Of a stretch of DNA of 64,000 nucleotides, positions 27,201 to 39,160 are shown piece after piece; position 1 is the first letter of the stretch; each line of letters starts with the position of its first letter. Below the pieces are notes generated by a model. It worked only from the letters and a program-made list of their open reading frames with translations, was not told where the DNA came from and did no database searches. The stretch covers positions 1,697,396 through 1,761,395 of the forward strand of contig SSBO01000003.1 of the NCBI GenBank assembly GCA_005281725.1. Reading direction: 5' to 3'. The DNA is from Wuchereria bancrofti (taxonomy: Eukaryota; Nematoda; Chromadorea; Rhabditida; Onchocercidae). The translations under genes were made by a program, and so were the position numbers.

Positions 27201-29131
27201 TTCATATGTTCTGGTTTTGTTCAACCTTTTCGGTCTCATATTTAGCTTAACCTAATAAGTTAGCTAACTTATTTTACTAACCAATTTATATGTTACTTTC
27301 GGAAAATTACTCTTTCTGCAAGCATATTCATTTTTTCTCAGCTTACCAGTATTCTACATTACTAACACTTCATGTTGCCAATATTTAAATGTCTAAATAC
27401 ACTTTAATTGTTCTTGAAATTTGAAGTAACTTAAGTTTCCAATCTTTTCAATTTAGGCACTTGCTAACATTGAAGCAGTTCCTCTTGTAACTGATGCAGC
27501 TACCGGTTTAATTTCTTTGAACAACGAAAATAAACGTGCAGTGTTGATTTCCTCAACGAATAATGCAACGTCGACGAAGTATTTATTGGTTGATGAAGGT
27601 ATTTCTATTGAAGGGACACCCATACAATTTTCTGGCATTGGTAAATTATGTAAGTTGCTTTTTTGAAATCTTTGTCTTTGTTGCGCTTAGCTATTGTTTA
27701 CTTGAGATTCTTCACTCCATTATTTCTACAGAGCTCGGATATTTTTATTTTGTTTCGGCACCATGGAATTGTCCTTGAAGCTTTATGTAGGGCTTATTGG
27801 CTATTAGTCTATTTCGAGAATGCACTAATAGAAGTTTTCAAAATTTGATGAAAAACGTCTCTTTGAATATTATATAAACTCTTTGGTAGAGCACAGTTTC
27901 CATGCATATGCATGAGGAATTGGGTCTTATTACAGGTGATTCTGACGGATTTTTGATACGAACATGCCATCGTTTGTCAGTGCAACTTAGGCTCACCGGA
28001 TCTTTGCTTGATAGGAAATCCAGAGAAATGATAATGAATAGTGCAGCAAGTGGACCAGCTAAAGTCATTCTTGTTGAGTACAGTAATGTACGTTTTTACA
28101 GCACATTTATGATAAATATTAAGACGTTGTAAGTCACAATGCATTCCATATGTTATTCGAATGTTTGGAGACAAGTGTGTTTTTTTTTTTTTAAATTTCA
28201 TTGTTACTTTTATTTTTTTAGATATTTCCATTATTTTCAGGATAATAGCTATCTAGTAACTGATATTTTCTTCTCTGATGGCACAACTTTAATAGAGAAA
28301 CTCAAAGAAACAAGGCAGGAGGAAATTGTTCAAAAAGAATCACAAGACCTTGTTACTAGTAATTTCGAACAAATAGGGAGAAGTTTAAATAAAGGTAGGA
28401 AGCGAATATTTACTGGTTACTGATTAGTTAATTAAAGAAATTTATAAATAACAGTGGTTATAAGCTGTAAGAGTAAGGGGTGAAATCATTCTCAAAATCT
28501 TGTTTAAATTATTAATAATAACCAATTAATTCGGTTTATACGCATCATGTGACATCTCTGCTGAAGGAATGAAGAAAGGGGAAACCGTATTGCTATCCTT
28601 TTTTAAATTAAAAACCTGAAATTTTAGATGAAAAAGCAACAGATTCGAGGCTACCAATTAATGAAGTGAAGCGAATTGAATGCAGGGAAATTTTGATCAC
28701 TAATAAGGACCCTAATTTGACCTCTGAGGTTTGACTTTCTGAACCTGAATCGACATAGGAATGCGTTGATGCTGATTACCTTAAAAAAGTACAGTTTATA
28801 AAAATTGCGTCAAGTATTTCAAGATTTGAGTAACATTATACATACTTTTCCTCTGCTTAGTTATATTCTTAATGTCAGCAGGCAATCACGACTGAGTAAC
28901 AGTAAACGAAGAAAAATGCATTAAATTAGAGATTTTACAGAATTTTTCCCATTCGAGTTGAGGTCAAAGAAGTAACAAAACTATAGACTGATATATATAT
29001 ATATATATTTATTTATTTATTTATATATATATATGTTTGGAAAATTTTTATCGAATTGAAAGGTGTACGTTGCAAGCAACAATTTTCCAGCCTTCGGAAG
29101 TGTCAAGTGGTATTTTCAACGGCATGCATGA
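18220..29131 (+). CDS. Multi-Tudor domain protein
   Basis: Exons: 18220-18331, 18760-18912, 18992-19127, 19283-19349, 19492-19681, 20082-20210, 20505-20564, 20793-20918, 21012-21197, 21299-21360, 21458-21745, 22326-22463, 23357-23452, 23711-23904, 24322-24475, 25141-25295, 25382-25535, 25968-26189, 26574-26753, 26903-27166, 27457-27640, 27936-28087, 28241-28394, 28628-28728, 29063-29131; about 1241 aa, in phase. The ATG sits just after a TTTTTTTAG acceptor, suiting spliced-leader addition. Three Tudor cores show the FIDYGN signature: VFYIDYGN (19492 on), KILFVDYGN (24322 on) and VRYVDYGN (about 26110), each preceded by a YRA(E/S) strand. A degenerate fourth (KYLLVDEG, VILVEYSN) follows. A Gly/Arg/Ser-rich disordered stretch (20793-21745) separates Tudor 1 from 2. 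Tudor domains bind methyl-arginine partners, typically in germ-granule small-RNA machinery; that role is inferred from the family. The orthologue is not certain. Confidence 0.85.
27254..27273. repeat. 20-bp perfect palindrome in Tudor gene intron
   Basis: AATAAGTTAGCTAACTTATT is exactly its own reverse complement. It lies in the intron that begins with the GC donor after 27166. It could form a cruciform or bind a dimeric factor, or be chance in AT-rich DNA. Confidence 0.7.
28991..29034. repeat. TA / TTTA simple repeat
   Basis: (AT)n, then (ATTT)n, then (AT)n runs in the last intron of the Tudor gene, about 30 bp before its final acceptor. The two AT arms are self-complementary. It is a simple microsatellite. 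Confidence 0.85.
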
Positions 29132-30744
29132 AGAAGGTAGAACAATCGATCCTGAAATTACTGCTTTTCTAAATTCACTGTTAGTACGGTTTTAAGGGAC
29201 ATTGAATGATATAAATTTGTTAACACTCTATCAACAATTTTAATATCGGTTTGATTTGTAATTGCTTTAATTCTGTCAATTTTCTTACAATAAACGAGAA
29301 ATATACATTAAGCTAGGAATTTTGTAGAATTTTATCCATTCTACATTTATATTCATTTCTTAGCGAAAAAAACTGTCACTTGATGCGTATTTCATCTTGT
29401 ATTTATAACATAAAATTGCGATTGATGCTTTATACATTCTCAGTAATAATTTCCTTGTCATGTTGTTCAGAATACCAGCGTTTATCACTTTTACGAGTAT
29501 TATCTGTGTGTTTAATTCCTTGCAAATGCTTTATACCAAATACTATGTTGATTTTGTCGATGTATATAATCGCTGTTCCAGCCTTTCCTACAGAAAAATT
29601 TTTGAAGTGTGTCGTCTTCATTTGTAATTAAGCAAAACTACTCATTATTAATCGTTTTGTTTTTTACATTTTATTCTGTTGTTACGATTCTGTTTAGGTG
29701 CATTATTCGAATCTTAAATGATGAGTAATATATCCTTCGCTTTTTTTTTTTGACATCACAATTTAATGTTTTACTGCAATAAAATTACATGTACTTTAGT
29801 TTAGCACATTTACACTTTGACATTTGATTTCCACTGCTAATCTTAAATCGTTCTGATGGAAGAGTATAATTTTTTTGCTCACACAAGTTATTGTTGCTGT
29901 TTCGAATCATTTTCTCGATGGGATTGTTAGTGGAATGGACCGGTTGAGGTCTTTTCTAAAATTCTCGAGGTTTTGTACAAAAGATTCAATTCTTAAAAAT
30001 TCTGTTTCCCAAGATTTTATACTTCTAGAAATACTTCATGTTGTCAGTATTAAGCATAAAACCTAATCATTACATATAAATTAAACACACGGATATTAAA
30101 TTAAAAAGTTTTCACTGGCTAACCCGTTTTTCTAGGGATAATAGAGTGAAAAAACTTGAGTAATATGAAATTCCATTTATTTTTATTTATTGTTGATCGG
30201 ACGACTCATCCTAAGATGTGACCCGTAATGTCACGTTATATGCACCTAGAATTATTAATGCGTTCCGTATGCATAGTACGTTGAGTGTGTGACTCATCTA
30301 TAATTTTGAAAATAAAGCTCTAAAATTGAAAATATCAAATTTTTGATGAAATGATTACAAGAACAATTAACCACTTACGATGCGACCGACTTTTATTAGT
30401 GTATAAAGTTAAGGAACCATTCAAATTAATGTCATTTCATTATTTTCGGTTTCAATCGAACAGTTTCTGTTTCCAATGTGTCTCCCGGAACTTGGCGAAG
30501 ATGACAGGTGGGTTAGGATGACAAGTTTGATTACATTTCTTTTAACTTCCGACCTTTAATTCTATTTGTGTCAGAGAAGTTGGAGTTGAAAGATCAGATA
30601 TGTCAATCTATCAGTAATCTTACCAATGAATGGACTATTCAAATGAAGCACATATCATATCAAATGAATTATTAATAAAGTGTTTAAATTCGAAATTATC
30701 ACTAAATTCTGTACAATTTTAATTTTAAGGAAAAAATTCCAGCG
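29132..30744. other. Spacer downstream of Tudor gene
   Basis: This 1.6 kb holds the Tudor 3' UTR and intergenic DNA. An open frame continues past the proposed stop in another phase to about 29194, but it is out of phase with the upstream exon. The stretch at 29380-29631 has no recognisable features. No gene is seen. Confidence 0.55.
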
Positions 30745-33242
30745 ATGAATATGATGTTTGCTGTGGAGCTTTACATTCGTATGTGGCAAGCGTATTTTTT
30801 TGTGTCATTGACTTCTGGTCAACGTGTTCAATGTTTTTCCTCATTGCTTTTTTTCATTATCATGATGTAAAATTTTTGGAAATTTCAAGAAAACAAAAAA
30901 TTTAATTTTTAACACAAATGGAATAGTTTTTTTTTTTAATTTTAAATAAATTTTTTAGATTAAAAAAAATAAATTTTTTTTAAATTAAAAAAAGAATTTA
31001 ATTGACATAAGTGTTTCTCTAATTTTGTTTCTTTCCTCAAATCTAAAAGTGCTTGAAAATTTTTGTCATTAGGGGAGTTAAATGTAGTTCAAGAGGGTCA
31101 CTAAAAGAAAGAAATTGTAAGGCATATGATTGATCATCAAAGGGAAATGTAAAGTAGAATTGGATCACATACGAGATTTTTGTTACTTATATCTTTAAAA
31201 TTTCTATAGATACTATATTGAATATAATAATGCGTTTGTTTTTTGTGCTTTGTTCTGTAACTTTAAATTCGAAAGTGAAAAAAAACCAGGAACACTCCTT
31301 TTCGTGCCGTGAAATGTTCTAAAAATTTCCTCAAGTATTTGAAAATAAAAATGTGAATGCCAACCTGAAGTTATAATATTCCTTAAGTTGTTCAGTTTTT
31401 TTTTCTTTTTGTGAATAAAAAAGGAATTACAATTTCAATTTTGTAAAAGATTCTTCTGAAATTTCTAAAATTTCTCATTTTTCTGAATTTTTTTTTTAAT
31501 TTGCAAACTTAATCGCTTTCCGTACTTCTCATGTTGTTCAACTGTTGCTTTTAAATCAATGATACTTTATTTTTTTTGTTTTTTATAATTTTCAGTGGTA
31601 TTTTAAGTGCACATTTGAAATTGTCGCAAATTTTTGAAATATAATATTTGCAACTAAAATTATAATTTTGATAGCAACGCTTAATGAATTTTCAGGATTC
31701 ATTAACATGGCCAGTTGTTGTACCACTATTCGTCCTTTATATTTCTTTCCTATCATATCTTTCAGGACCTGTTGGATTATATGTTGGTGTAAGTTTTCTA
31801 TTTTTTTAAATAAGAGAATGAAAGATGAAAAAGAACAATGTAATTTAGAGAAGGAAAACAAAAATATGAAATCTATTTTGAATTTACAAATCAGAAGTTT
31901 GATTTAAAATTTTCGAATTAAATTTTCAGCTAAGTTTTTCATTCGTTTGATTACTGAGTTCTTTTCAATTTCATATGAATTTAGCGCGAATTATCAAAGC
32001 AAATAGTAAAAGGATACGGTAATAATACTGTACAGTAAATGATATGGTAATGGTACCGTGCTGTACAGTACAGTAATATATCATAATGTGAATCTCCTAA
32101 AACTTTCAGCATCGGCTTCTTATAGCATTATATTATTACCGAATTGCTGTTATTTTCCTTTTTGCCCTAGCATGGTTGGTTATTAATTCCAATGAGCGCA
32201 AAACTACCCTAGGTTAGTTATCAGGATTCTCATGATGATGATATTCAATACGGGATATCCATTGATATATGCAAAACTCATAGCGAAAAATATTTATGAT
32301 TCAGTCACCAAATTGTTCTGATCAATTCATTTCTCAGTCAAAGGCATTAATTCTTTAGATTAGTTATATTGAACATTTCATAGACCTTAAAAAATTTTGA
32401 TTTTTCAAATTTAACTCTCTAAATTTCCATTAATTTTGGTTATAGGTAAAATTAATTAAGCTAAACTTCGTTGTTATCGTATCGTTCAAATCCACTAGAG
32501 AGTTAAGACTGTCTAAACAGAAAATTAGAATTAGTTTTCGCATTTTTTGCTGTCCCCAAAGTTCATAATTTAACCAATTGCAGACATTGTCCTTACAACA
32601 TTGTGGTTTTTGACGGCGTTTACTTATTTTTTTGGATGGTATGTTCATAGAAGGACATATAAGTTTTTCAGCACTCGGTTAGCTCTTACTTTTGATGCTA
32701 TTCTGAGAGAATTGAGTTTTTGAAAATTTATGAGGATTGATGAGAAATCACCAGCTAACAATGTGCGCAAAAAAAAATGTTTCCGTTCTATTGTTTACAA
32801 ATTTCAATGAAAGCATGAAAATGTGAAGGAATGTTGCCTTAAATATCTATCATTTAAGAAATTGAACTTTAGTCACCATTAATTGCCATATGAAAGAAAC
32901 AGCATAAATTTGATTCACAGAATATGTACTTATTTTGCTTTTTGCTAAATGTACAAGAATCGCTTATCTCTATAATATATGCAAAATGTTTTTGAAAAAA
33001 AAAAAAAAATTCTTTCTAGCAAATCCAATCCGCTTAATGAATTGCAATAGTAGCATCAATGGTTTTGCAGATGGGTAGGATATGATGACGGTGATTTGGT
33101 ATTTGCTGCCAAGTTACGAGCTCAAGGTTTGCCCGTTATAACTTATAATATACGCGAATATTTTGCTTCCATCAATCTGGAAAGGCAACATAAACAACAG
33201 CCCGCAACTGCAAAACAAGAATCAGCAATAAAAAAAGATTAG
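30745..33242 (+). CDS. Small multi-pass membrane protein, unknown family
   Basis: Proposed exons: 30745-30801, 31696-31788, 32110-32212, 32584-32677, 33071-33242; 172 aa, all junctions in phase with GT-AG ends. The ATG follows an ATTCCAG acceptor by two bases, as expected for a trans-spliced start, but exon 1 is the least certain part. Three strong hydrophobic segments follow: WPVVVPLFVLYISFLSYL, YRIAVIFLFALAWLVI and VLTTLWFLTAFTYFFGW. After them comes a basic stretch (YVHRRTYKFF) and a soluble tail with RWVGYDDGDLVFAAKLRAQG and a Lys/Gln-rich end. I do not recognise the family. The density of membrane segments and consistent phases argue for a real gene, likely in an internal or plasma membrane. 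Confidence 0.6.
30926..31004. repeat. Low-complexity T/A self-complementary tract
   Basis: Runs of T9-T10 and A7-A8 alternate with AAATTAAA/TTTAATTT motifs, so the stretch can fold back on itself. It lies in the first intron of the small membrane-protein gene. It is ordinary AT low complexity. Confidence 0.6.
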
Positions 33243-34400
33243 GTGTCTAAAATGAATAATTACATGGCAGAAGATTTACCAATATGATGAAGAAAGTGAT
33301 CTGATAACAAATCCATGTATATATCAAGTAATGTATTTCTTTTCCTTGTTCTCTCTTAAAGCTCTTTGTGCTGTTTTGAATTTAAAAATTACATAAAGTT
33401 ATATGCAAAGTTCCTGAAAGAAAAAATTCTATCTAGTACAAATAATGCTTATGCAAATAAGCTAAAGCTTCAAAAGCTAAAACTATAGCAAAAACTCTAA
33501 CCAGTGAAGAAGAATAGGTAGTAACCATCTACAATTACAGTGAATTTTTATTTTAATTTAGTGAATTTTATTTTAATTTAAATTAGTGTATTCAACAAAT
33601 TAGAATAGATGAGATCACCAAAAGCAGCAAAACTTCAGAGAGAAAATCAAAATGAAGCACAGAGAGAAAATCAAAATGAAGTAGAGCCATGTATTTGGAA
33701 ATCACAGAAAAAAGTAAGATAATGACAGCACAATCATATAAGCTAATTGACAAAGTGGAGAAGACCTTTGCAAATCCATAGTCGAAACGGTTGTTAGTGT
33801 CCCAAAAAGTTCAACCGTTTCCCACAATCAATACCTAACCAATTAAGCAAGATTTCCCATTTCTCAAAGCAACGCTGCCCAATCAATTTCAAAAACTAAA
33901 AAACAAACCCGAGCAATATAATGTAAATCAATATGAAACAGAGGCACAGACTGATAATACACAACGATTATAAAAGATAGCACCATAATATGCGGAAAAC
34001 ATAAATCAATAATAACATTTAGGAAAGTTTTCAAAGTAACTTTCCTACGATTTATGACTTATGTTTGAAAAAAATTATAATGCCTAAAAAATATCATTAA
34101 TCAAGCAGCACATTAGCACTGCGAGGAATGAAATATTTAGTGAATGAATTTATGTCCTTTTTATCCTTTTTTCCTTTTTTCAGTTCTTTGGAGATATCAT
34201 TCTTTAACACGAATCAGATCATTAAAGGCTAATTTATATGCATCACTCCTTTTTAATACTAACTTTTCTACGCTTAAATTCACAGTATGACTGAGTGATT
34301 AAATGTTGAAACTAAACCTAGAAGTGAAAGTTGTAAACTACGAATATTTTATGAGCAATAATAGTAAGAACATTAATTTAGAACAATATGAAGCACCTTC
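33243..34400. other. Spacer between convergent genes, with a tandem repeat
   Basis: The region separates the stop of the small membrane-protein gene (+) from the stop of the EXT2-like gene (-). A 22-bp unit (CAGAGAGAAAATCAAAATGAAG) is repeated at 33636-33657 and 33660-33681. The remainder is A-rich without coding signal and should include both 3' UTRs. Confidence 0.6.
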
Positions 34401-37400
34401 TCAAAGTGGTCCAACCTGACTGTATGGGTTAGTGATACCTCCGAAAGGTACTTTATATAAAACGGGATCATACCTTGAAACACTTGTAACTAGTGGATTA
34501 TAACCAAAATATGAAATAAATAGGTTAATACAAGTAGAACGCTGGAGCAAACATTGAACATTCCTTGTCGATATATCACTGTTAGCACATTCTGAAAAAC
34601 AAAAACATACAGTGCACTTGGTTTTAACTTTCACTGAACTGACTTGAACACTTTCAAATTCAAATAAATGCAGCAAACTGGAAAGACCAATATTAAAACA
34701 AAATCACACACATCAAAAAAATAAAGACATTCACTCACTAATGGAAGTTTCATTCATGCCTTCACTGCATGTTCCTGCCACTTAGGACATAAAAAATTTT
34801 ACCTGTATTTAAACATGCGATAAAACACATATATGAAATAAGTAACCATTGTGACATCCAATAAGAGATGGATACTTACTTGGATAAACGAACTTTTTTC
34901 GCGGTGTAACTTTCAGTGGACTTTTTCCAGTTACACTACTAATTAGAAAATTCATCGCAATATCCTCGCAGTTTCTATTCCTTTCCACATACTCGATTAT
35001 TTCTGGTGGCAATAACTCATGATATAACATTCCATAATACTGTAGAAAGAAATTATGATATTAGATATTAGAGAATAAAAATTGCCAGTTTTACAAATTC
35101 AATTGAATTTTAAATCACAAATCAAATCCCACATTTTGAATGGAACTCCACGTAAATTGATGGCATGCCAAAAGAACATTGTTTCTGTTTATCCCCTCCA
35201 AAAAAAAGGACTGAAAGTAAACAGGCTTCACTTAACCTTGTGATAAAATGCGGCACCCATCAAAATAATATTCATCGAATTTGCCCACTCCGTATGGTAC
35301 TCATATAACCTGGTAGATTCATTGAAAATAGCAGCTCGCGGCAAAAATCCGATCAAACGATCCGGATTTTCTCGCCATGTCTGAGACAATGAAAATAAAA
35401 CTACAACACTTTCACGTTTCATTGGATGTTGAACGATGGTAGTGTCTTTGCATGTAAAATAACATTAAGCGAATTCAGTCAAAATCACTACCTGTTAGCA
35501 CTATGTTGTAGACTTATTTTATTTAAAAATTACTGCTTAAATTCCTGATTCCAGAAAATTTGTGTTCTCAAAATTCTGAATTGATATGATACCTGATAGC
35601 CAAATTCGATTTCATCACTGCTCATAGCGACTGTATCCTCGTCAAGCGAAAATATTGCATCTGTGGTTATTTCCGAGAACATAATAAATCGATTGGACAG
35701 CATATTTTGGTCCATATGGATAATATGAATGGGTTGATTTATATGCGGCCATTCGGTCACTATAGAATAAAAATCGTTTCTTATAATTCTATAACATAAA
35801 GAAAAACAGTTCTATAACGTAAAGAAAAAGGAATTTGTTGCAAAAGGACAAAAAATCATTTTTACTAGCTGAGAATATATTAAATTCGTAAAATATACTT
35901 TTTTGTTTGTTTGATTATTTTTGTTCCCTGATATATCGCATGTTATCACAATCGTGACAATAATATTCATGAATATGCTAGATTTGGAGTAGCTAAGAAG
36001 TTAATAGATAAAAAATTTGCTTACTTGGAGGAGGCTCGCCGGGATGATTCCACACAATGACAATGCTTCGCAAACTGGCTACTTTGGCAAGCAGTCGTAT
36101 AATAACAAATAATGAATTCAGTTTATTGTATGTCAAGATAACACCCGTGAAGCCCTCAGCAGAAGTGTGGAAAGGATGGAAGAGCGATGGAACAAAACAA
36201 TTCTGTAATCCAGATGTAAGACAAGTTAGCGGATCACGGTTTTATTCTTAGAATTTTGATTCAGAGATAGCAGAGTACAAAACATTTGATTAAAATAAAA
36301 GGATAACAGTCTTAAATGTGGAGATTCTAAAATTATTCTACCTTTGAAGAATTGCAATTCCACTCGTCGTATGTTGTAAATGAATTTGGAATAATACGTC
36401 TCTCCAAGATGCTTAAAGTCGTAAGGACTATTTTTTCAAGTGAAGAGAAATAACGACTATAAACGAAAGAAATTTGTTCCCTCATGCGCTGTTTTCGTTC
36501 CGATGATACAACTCGCAAGAATGTGAGGACAGAAGACAAACGACTTCGGGGAAACGTCAATGACAATCTGAAAGGACAGGACTAATTTGAATTAAAATAC
36601 TTTAATTTTTACTTCAGGAAGCAATATCAGAATACAATATACAGTACAGTATATCCACAGTTAGAACAATGCGTTGAATTACTGGACACTATCTCGACAA
36701 TTTTAGTAGAAATTCTTTGTGTATATTATCTATTCCGAGTTCCCATGTAAATTAGCAACTAACAAATCCCAATTGATCACTTCATTGAAGGGCAAAACAA
36801 TAGAATCAGAGATAATAACAGGAATGGAGCCAACACGTAAAGCTGACATTAATAGTAGCTCAGACCCAGCAACTCGATCATCAATCAGAGTGAACTGACT
36901 TTCCTGAAAGTTTTTCAAACTCTTATTTGAAATAAATATATTTACATGATCTCGAAACCTTTAACGTTGAAAGTCCCGAGGACATCCTTTTCCTTATTTA
37001 TTGATTTATGCGACATCATTTTCTCTGATCTCTTCAGCGTTTTTATCCAAATAAAATGTAATTTTATATTTTTACGTGGGAAATTGAGTTACGAGTACAT
37101 TTTTTCTCCAGTTACCACTGATTTTGAATAGAAAGTTTTTTTTGTTAACAGAAAATGCGAACCTTAACAATTGCTCCCAAATTGTGGGCATTCCCACGAT
37201 TGTCGCACAAAAAATTTCCATCTGTTACATCGCATTCGTCCAAGACAAGACAATCACTTTCGTCGAACAAATTTTTTAATAATACTTTAACATTGTGTGA
37301 AGCAAATTTTATCGGCACAACGATAAAATATGAAAATCTCTCCAAAGAGGACAAGAAAGATGATGGTGAAACATAGGGATTCCATAAAGGCAGCGATAAA

Positions 37401-38254
37401 TCAAAGCCACGTCGAAAAGTTTTACGACGAGATCCGGTCCTGTAACGGGATCTATCAGTTCATATGTCCAAGATAATGTTTGAGACCCAGGTACCATCTA
37501 TTTGCATACCTTGCCAATCTACTTTATATATATAATAACAGAGATTACAGCATGTTTTCTTCTGAAAAGAACTAACCTTGCAATAATAGCATTAATATCA
37601 AGAAGACTGGCACCAGCAAATGCAAATATGAGCACATTGTGATTGTTCAGGCGAGCACCTGCATTGAAATTTTTCGAAAAAGATGATTCATCGTCATTGA
37701 AACGATAAATATTAAGAGTATCAAATCCAGGCACAACAAGGCAGGCATCTTCAATTGCATTAACTCTATACCTGGATCGTTCAATGACTGAACGTATCTC
37801 GAGATATTCGCTTGAAGGTGACGGCGTAATATCTTTGCCATTCTGAAACATTACAGAACTTCAGACAAAACAGCTTATTCCAATTCGTTTTGCGGATTAT
37901 CTCCGTGATACATCGTATTTCATTTCACTAGAGTTCTATCATTCAGTAACGGCTTGTCTTTACGATTTCCTACTCTCTTCCAACATTTATCAAAAAATAA
38001 TTCACCTCATCGATGACCCGTATGAATGGTTCAACAAAGACAGTTAGCTGACCGTCATGAAGTGAACATGACAACAAATTGAGACATGTATCTGTTGTAC
38101 AGTTTTTGCCACTTTCTAATTTTCCTATATCATCTGAAGAAATATGGTATTCCAAAATTTGCTGGTATCGTCTCTTATTGTTAAAATTCCACAGTGCAAA
38201 TCCAAGAAATAATGTAGCCAACAGCACAACAATTTTGCTGCAGCTGCATCGCAT
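34401..38254 (-). CDS. EXT2: Exostosin-2-like heparan sulfate glycosyltransferase
   Basis: Exons: 38254-38006, 37842-37577, 37439-37163, 36903-36760, 36581-36342, 36202-36025, 35759-35593, 35380-35237, 35039-34880, 34591-34401; 671 aa, all in phase (human EXT2 718). The N-terminus MRCSCSK then IVVLLATLFLGFALW is a type II Golgi anchor. A stem with CTTDTC..LLSC precedes the GT47 exostosin domain (ACLVVPGFDTLN, RRGFDLSLPLWNP, GSIPVIISDSIVLPFNEVINW). The GT64 domain follows: EGFTGVILTYNK, LSNRF, metal-binding-type LDEDT, DEIEFGYQ.WRENPDRL.G, GAAFYHKYY, NCEDIAMNFL and VTGKSPLKVTPRKKF. The last motifs are EXT2-type, while LDEDT and YFSSLEKIVLTTL resemble EXT1. In animals EXT1/EXT2 polymerise heparan sulfate with alternating GlcA and GlcNAc in the Golgi. 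The exon 4/5 junction was chosen on phase and is the weakest. Confidence 0.9.
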
Positions 38255-39160
38255 TCCTCATAAATATTCAAAACAAGGAAGATCGAACGCATGCCCCCTT
38301 CGCCAAATCATTATCAAACCTGAAAAGTGGTCAGCTGTGAAGACCACCAAAACTCAAATGCAAAGGTTTGTAGTCACGCATGCTGCAGTTAAACCAATCC
38401 GTTTAATCTATCTATTATACATTATAATCGCGATTGCCTTAATCTACAGCACTTTTCACTCTAGTTTGAAAATTTTCGAAATAATACTTGACGACTGTGA
38501 TTCAACAAAATGTATCAAATCTCTGGGTACTGAGCAATTTATTAATACTGCGCGTAAAGAAAAAAGGAATAAAAACCACGAAAAGTACAAAGTAGAAACT
38601 ATCAGCTATACATAGAATCCAAAGAAACACTATATAAATTAAGTTATATGAATGTAACAAATATTGAGGTTAAGTTAACAGCAGGAAAAGTGAATTTCCT
38701 GAACTAGTCAAGAATTAAACTTTGGCAGAATTAACATTTTATTAGAAATCTGAAGGAATTTTAAAGCTCCTAAAGAACCATTTCGAAACAGTAACATCAT
38801 CCTAACACTTAGTACTGAACATATAGCAAGTAATAAAATGTAAGACCGATCCATAAAGTATAGGGACATTCTGCAAGAATAAAAAATCGACTTACAGAAA
38901 TACAAAATTTCGTTTAAAAAAATGCTATTCGCAAGTGTTCCGTTTTAGATTTGCAAAACTAAATAAGATTTAATAGCACATAATTTAAAAAAATTTCCAT
39001 TTTTTTTTTAGGATTATTTCATATATCGATGTTTCATCCCTTCACATTGTGTAATGAAACGTGAAATGAATAAAATCACATTAACATAATTTAGCTAGTA
39101 TCATGGTTATGACAAAAAAAATAAAAATAGAGGAGCCAAATAATACACATATAGAACATG
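38255..39160. other. Gap between EXT2-like and CHCHD3 genes
   Basis: This is 0.9 kb between two minus-strand genes. It must contain the CHCHD3 3' UTR and the EXT2-like promoter or outron. A plus-strand frame runs through 38255-38615 with a hydrophobic patch but has no splice or homology support; it is treated as chance. Confidence 0.5.

Noticed and set aside
36202..36246. Alternative upstream acceptor for EXT2-like exon 6
   Set aside because: Using the acceptor at 36247 puts a TAA in frame at once; the TTACAG acceptor at 36203 keeps phase and the total at a multiple of three.
38079..38615. 178-codon plus-strand open frame overlapping the EXT2-like first exon
   Set aside because: Its first third is antisense to a certain coding exon, and the rest shows no family features or splice support. 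I treat it as a shadow frame plus chance.
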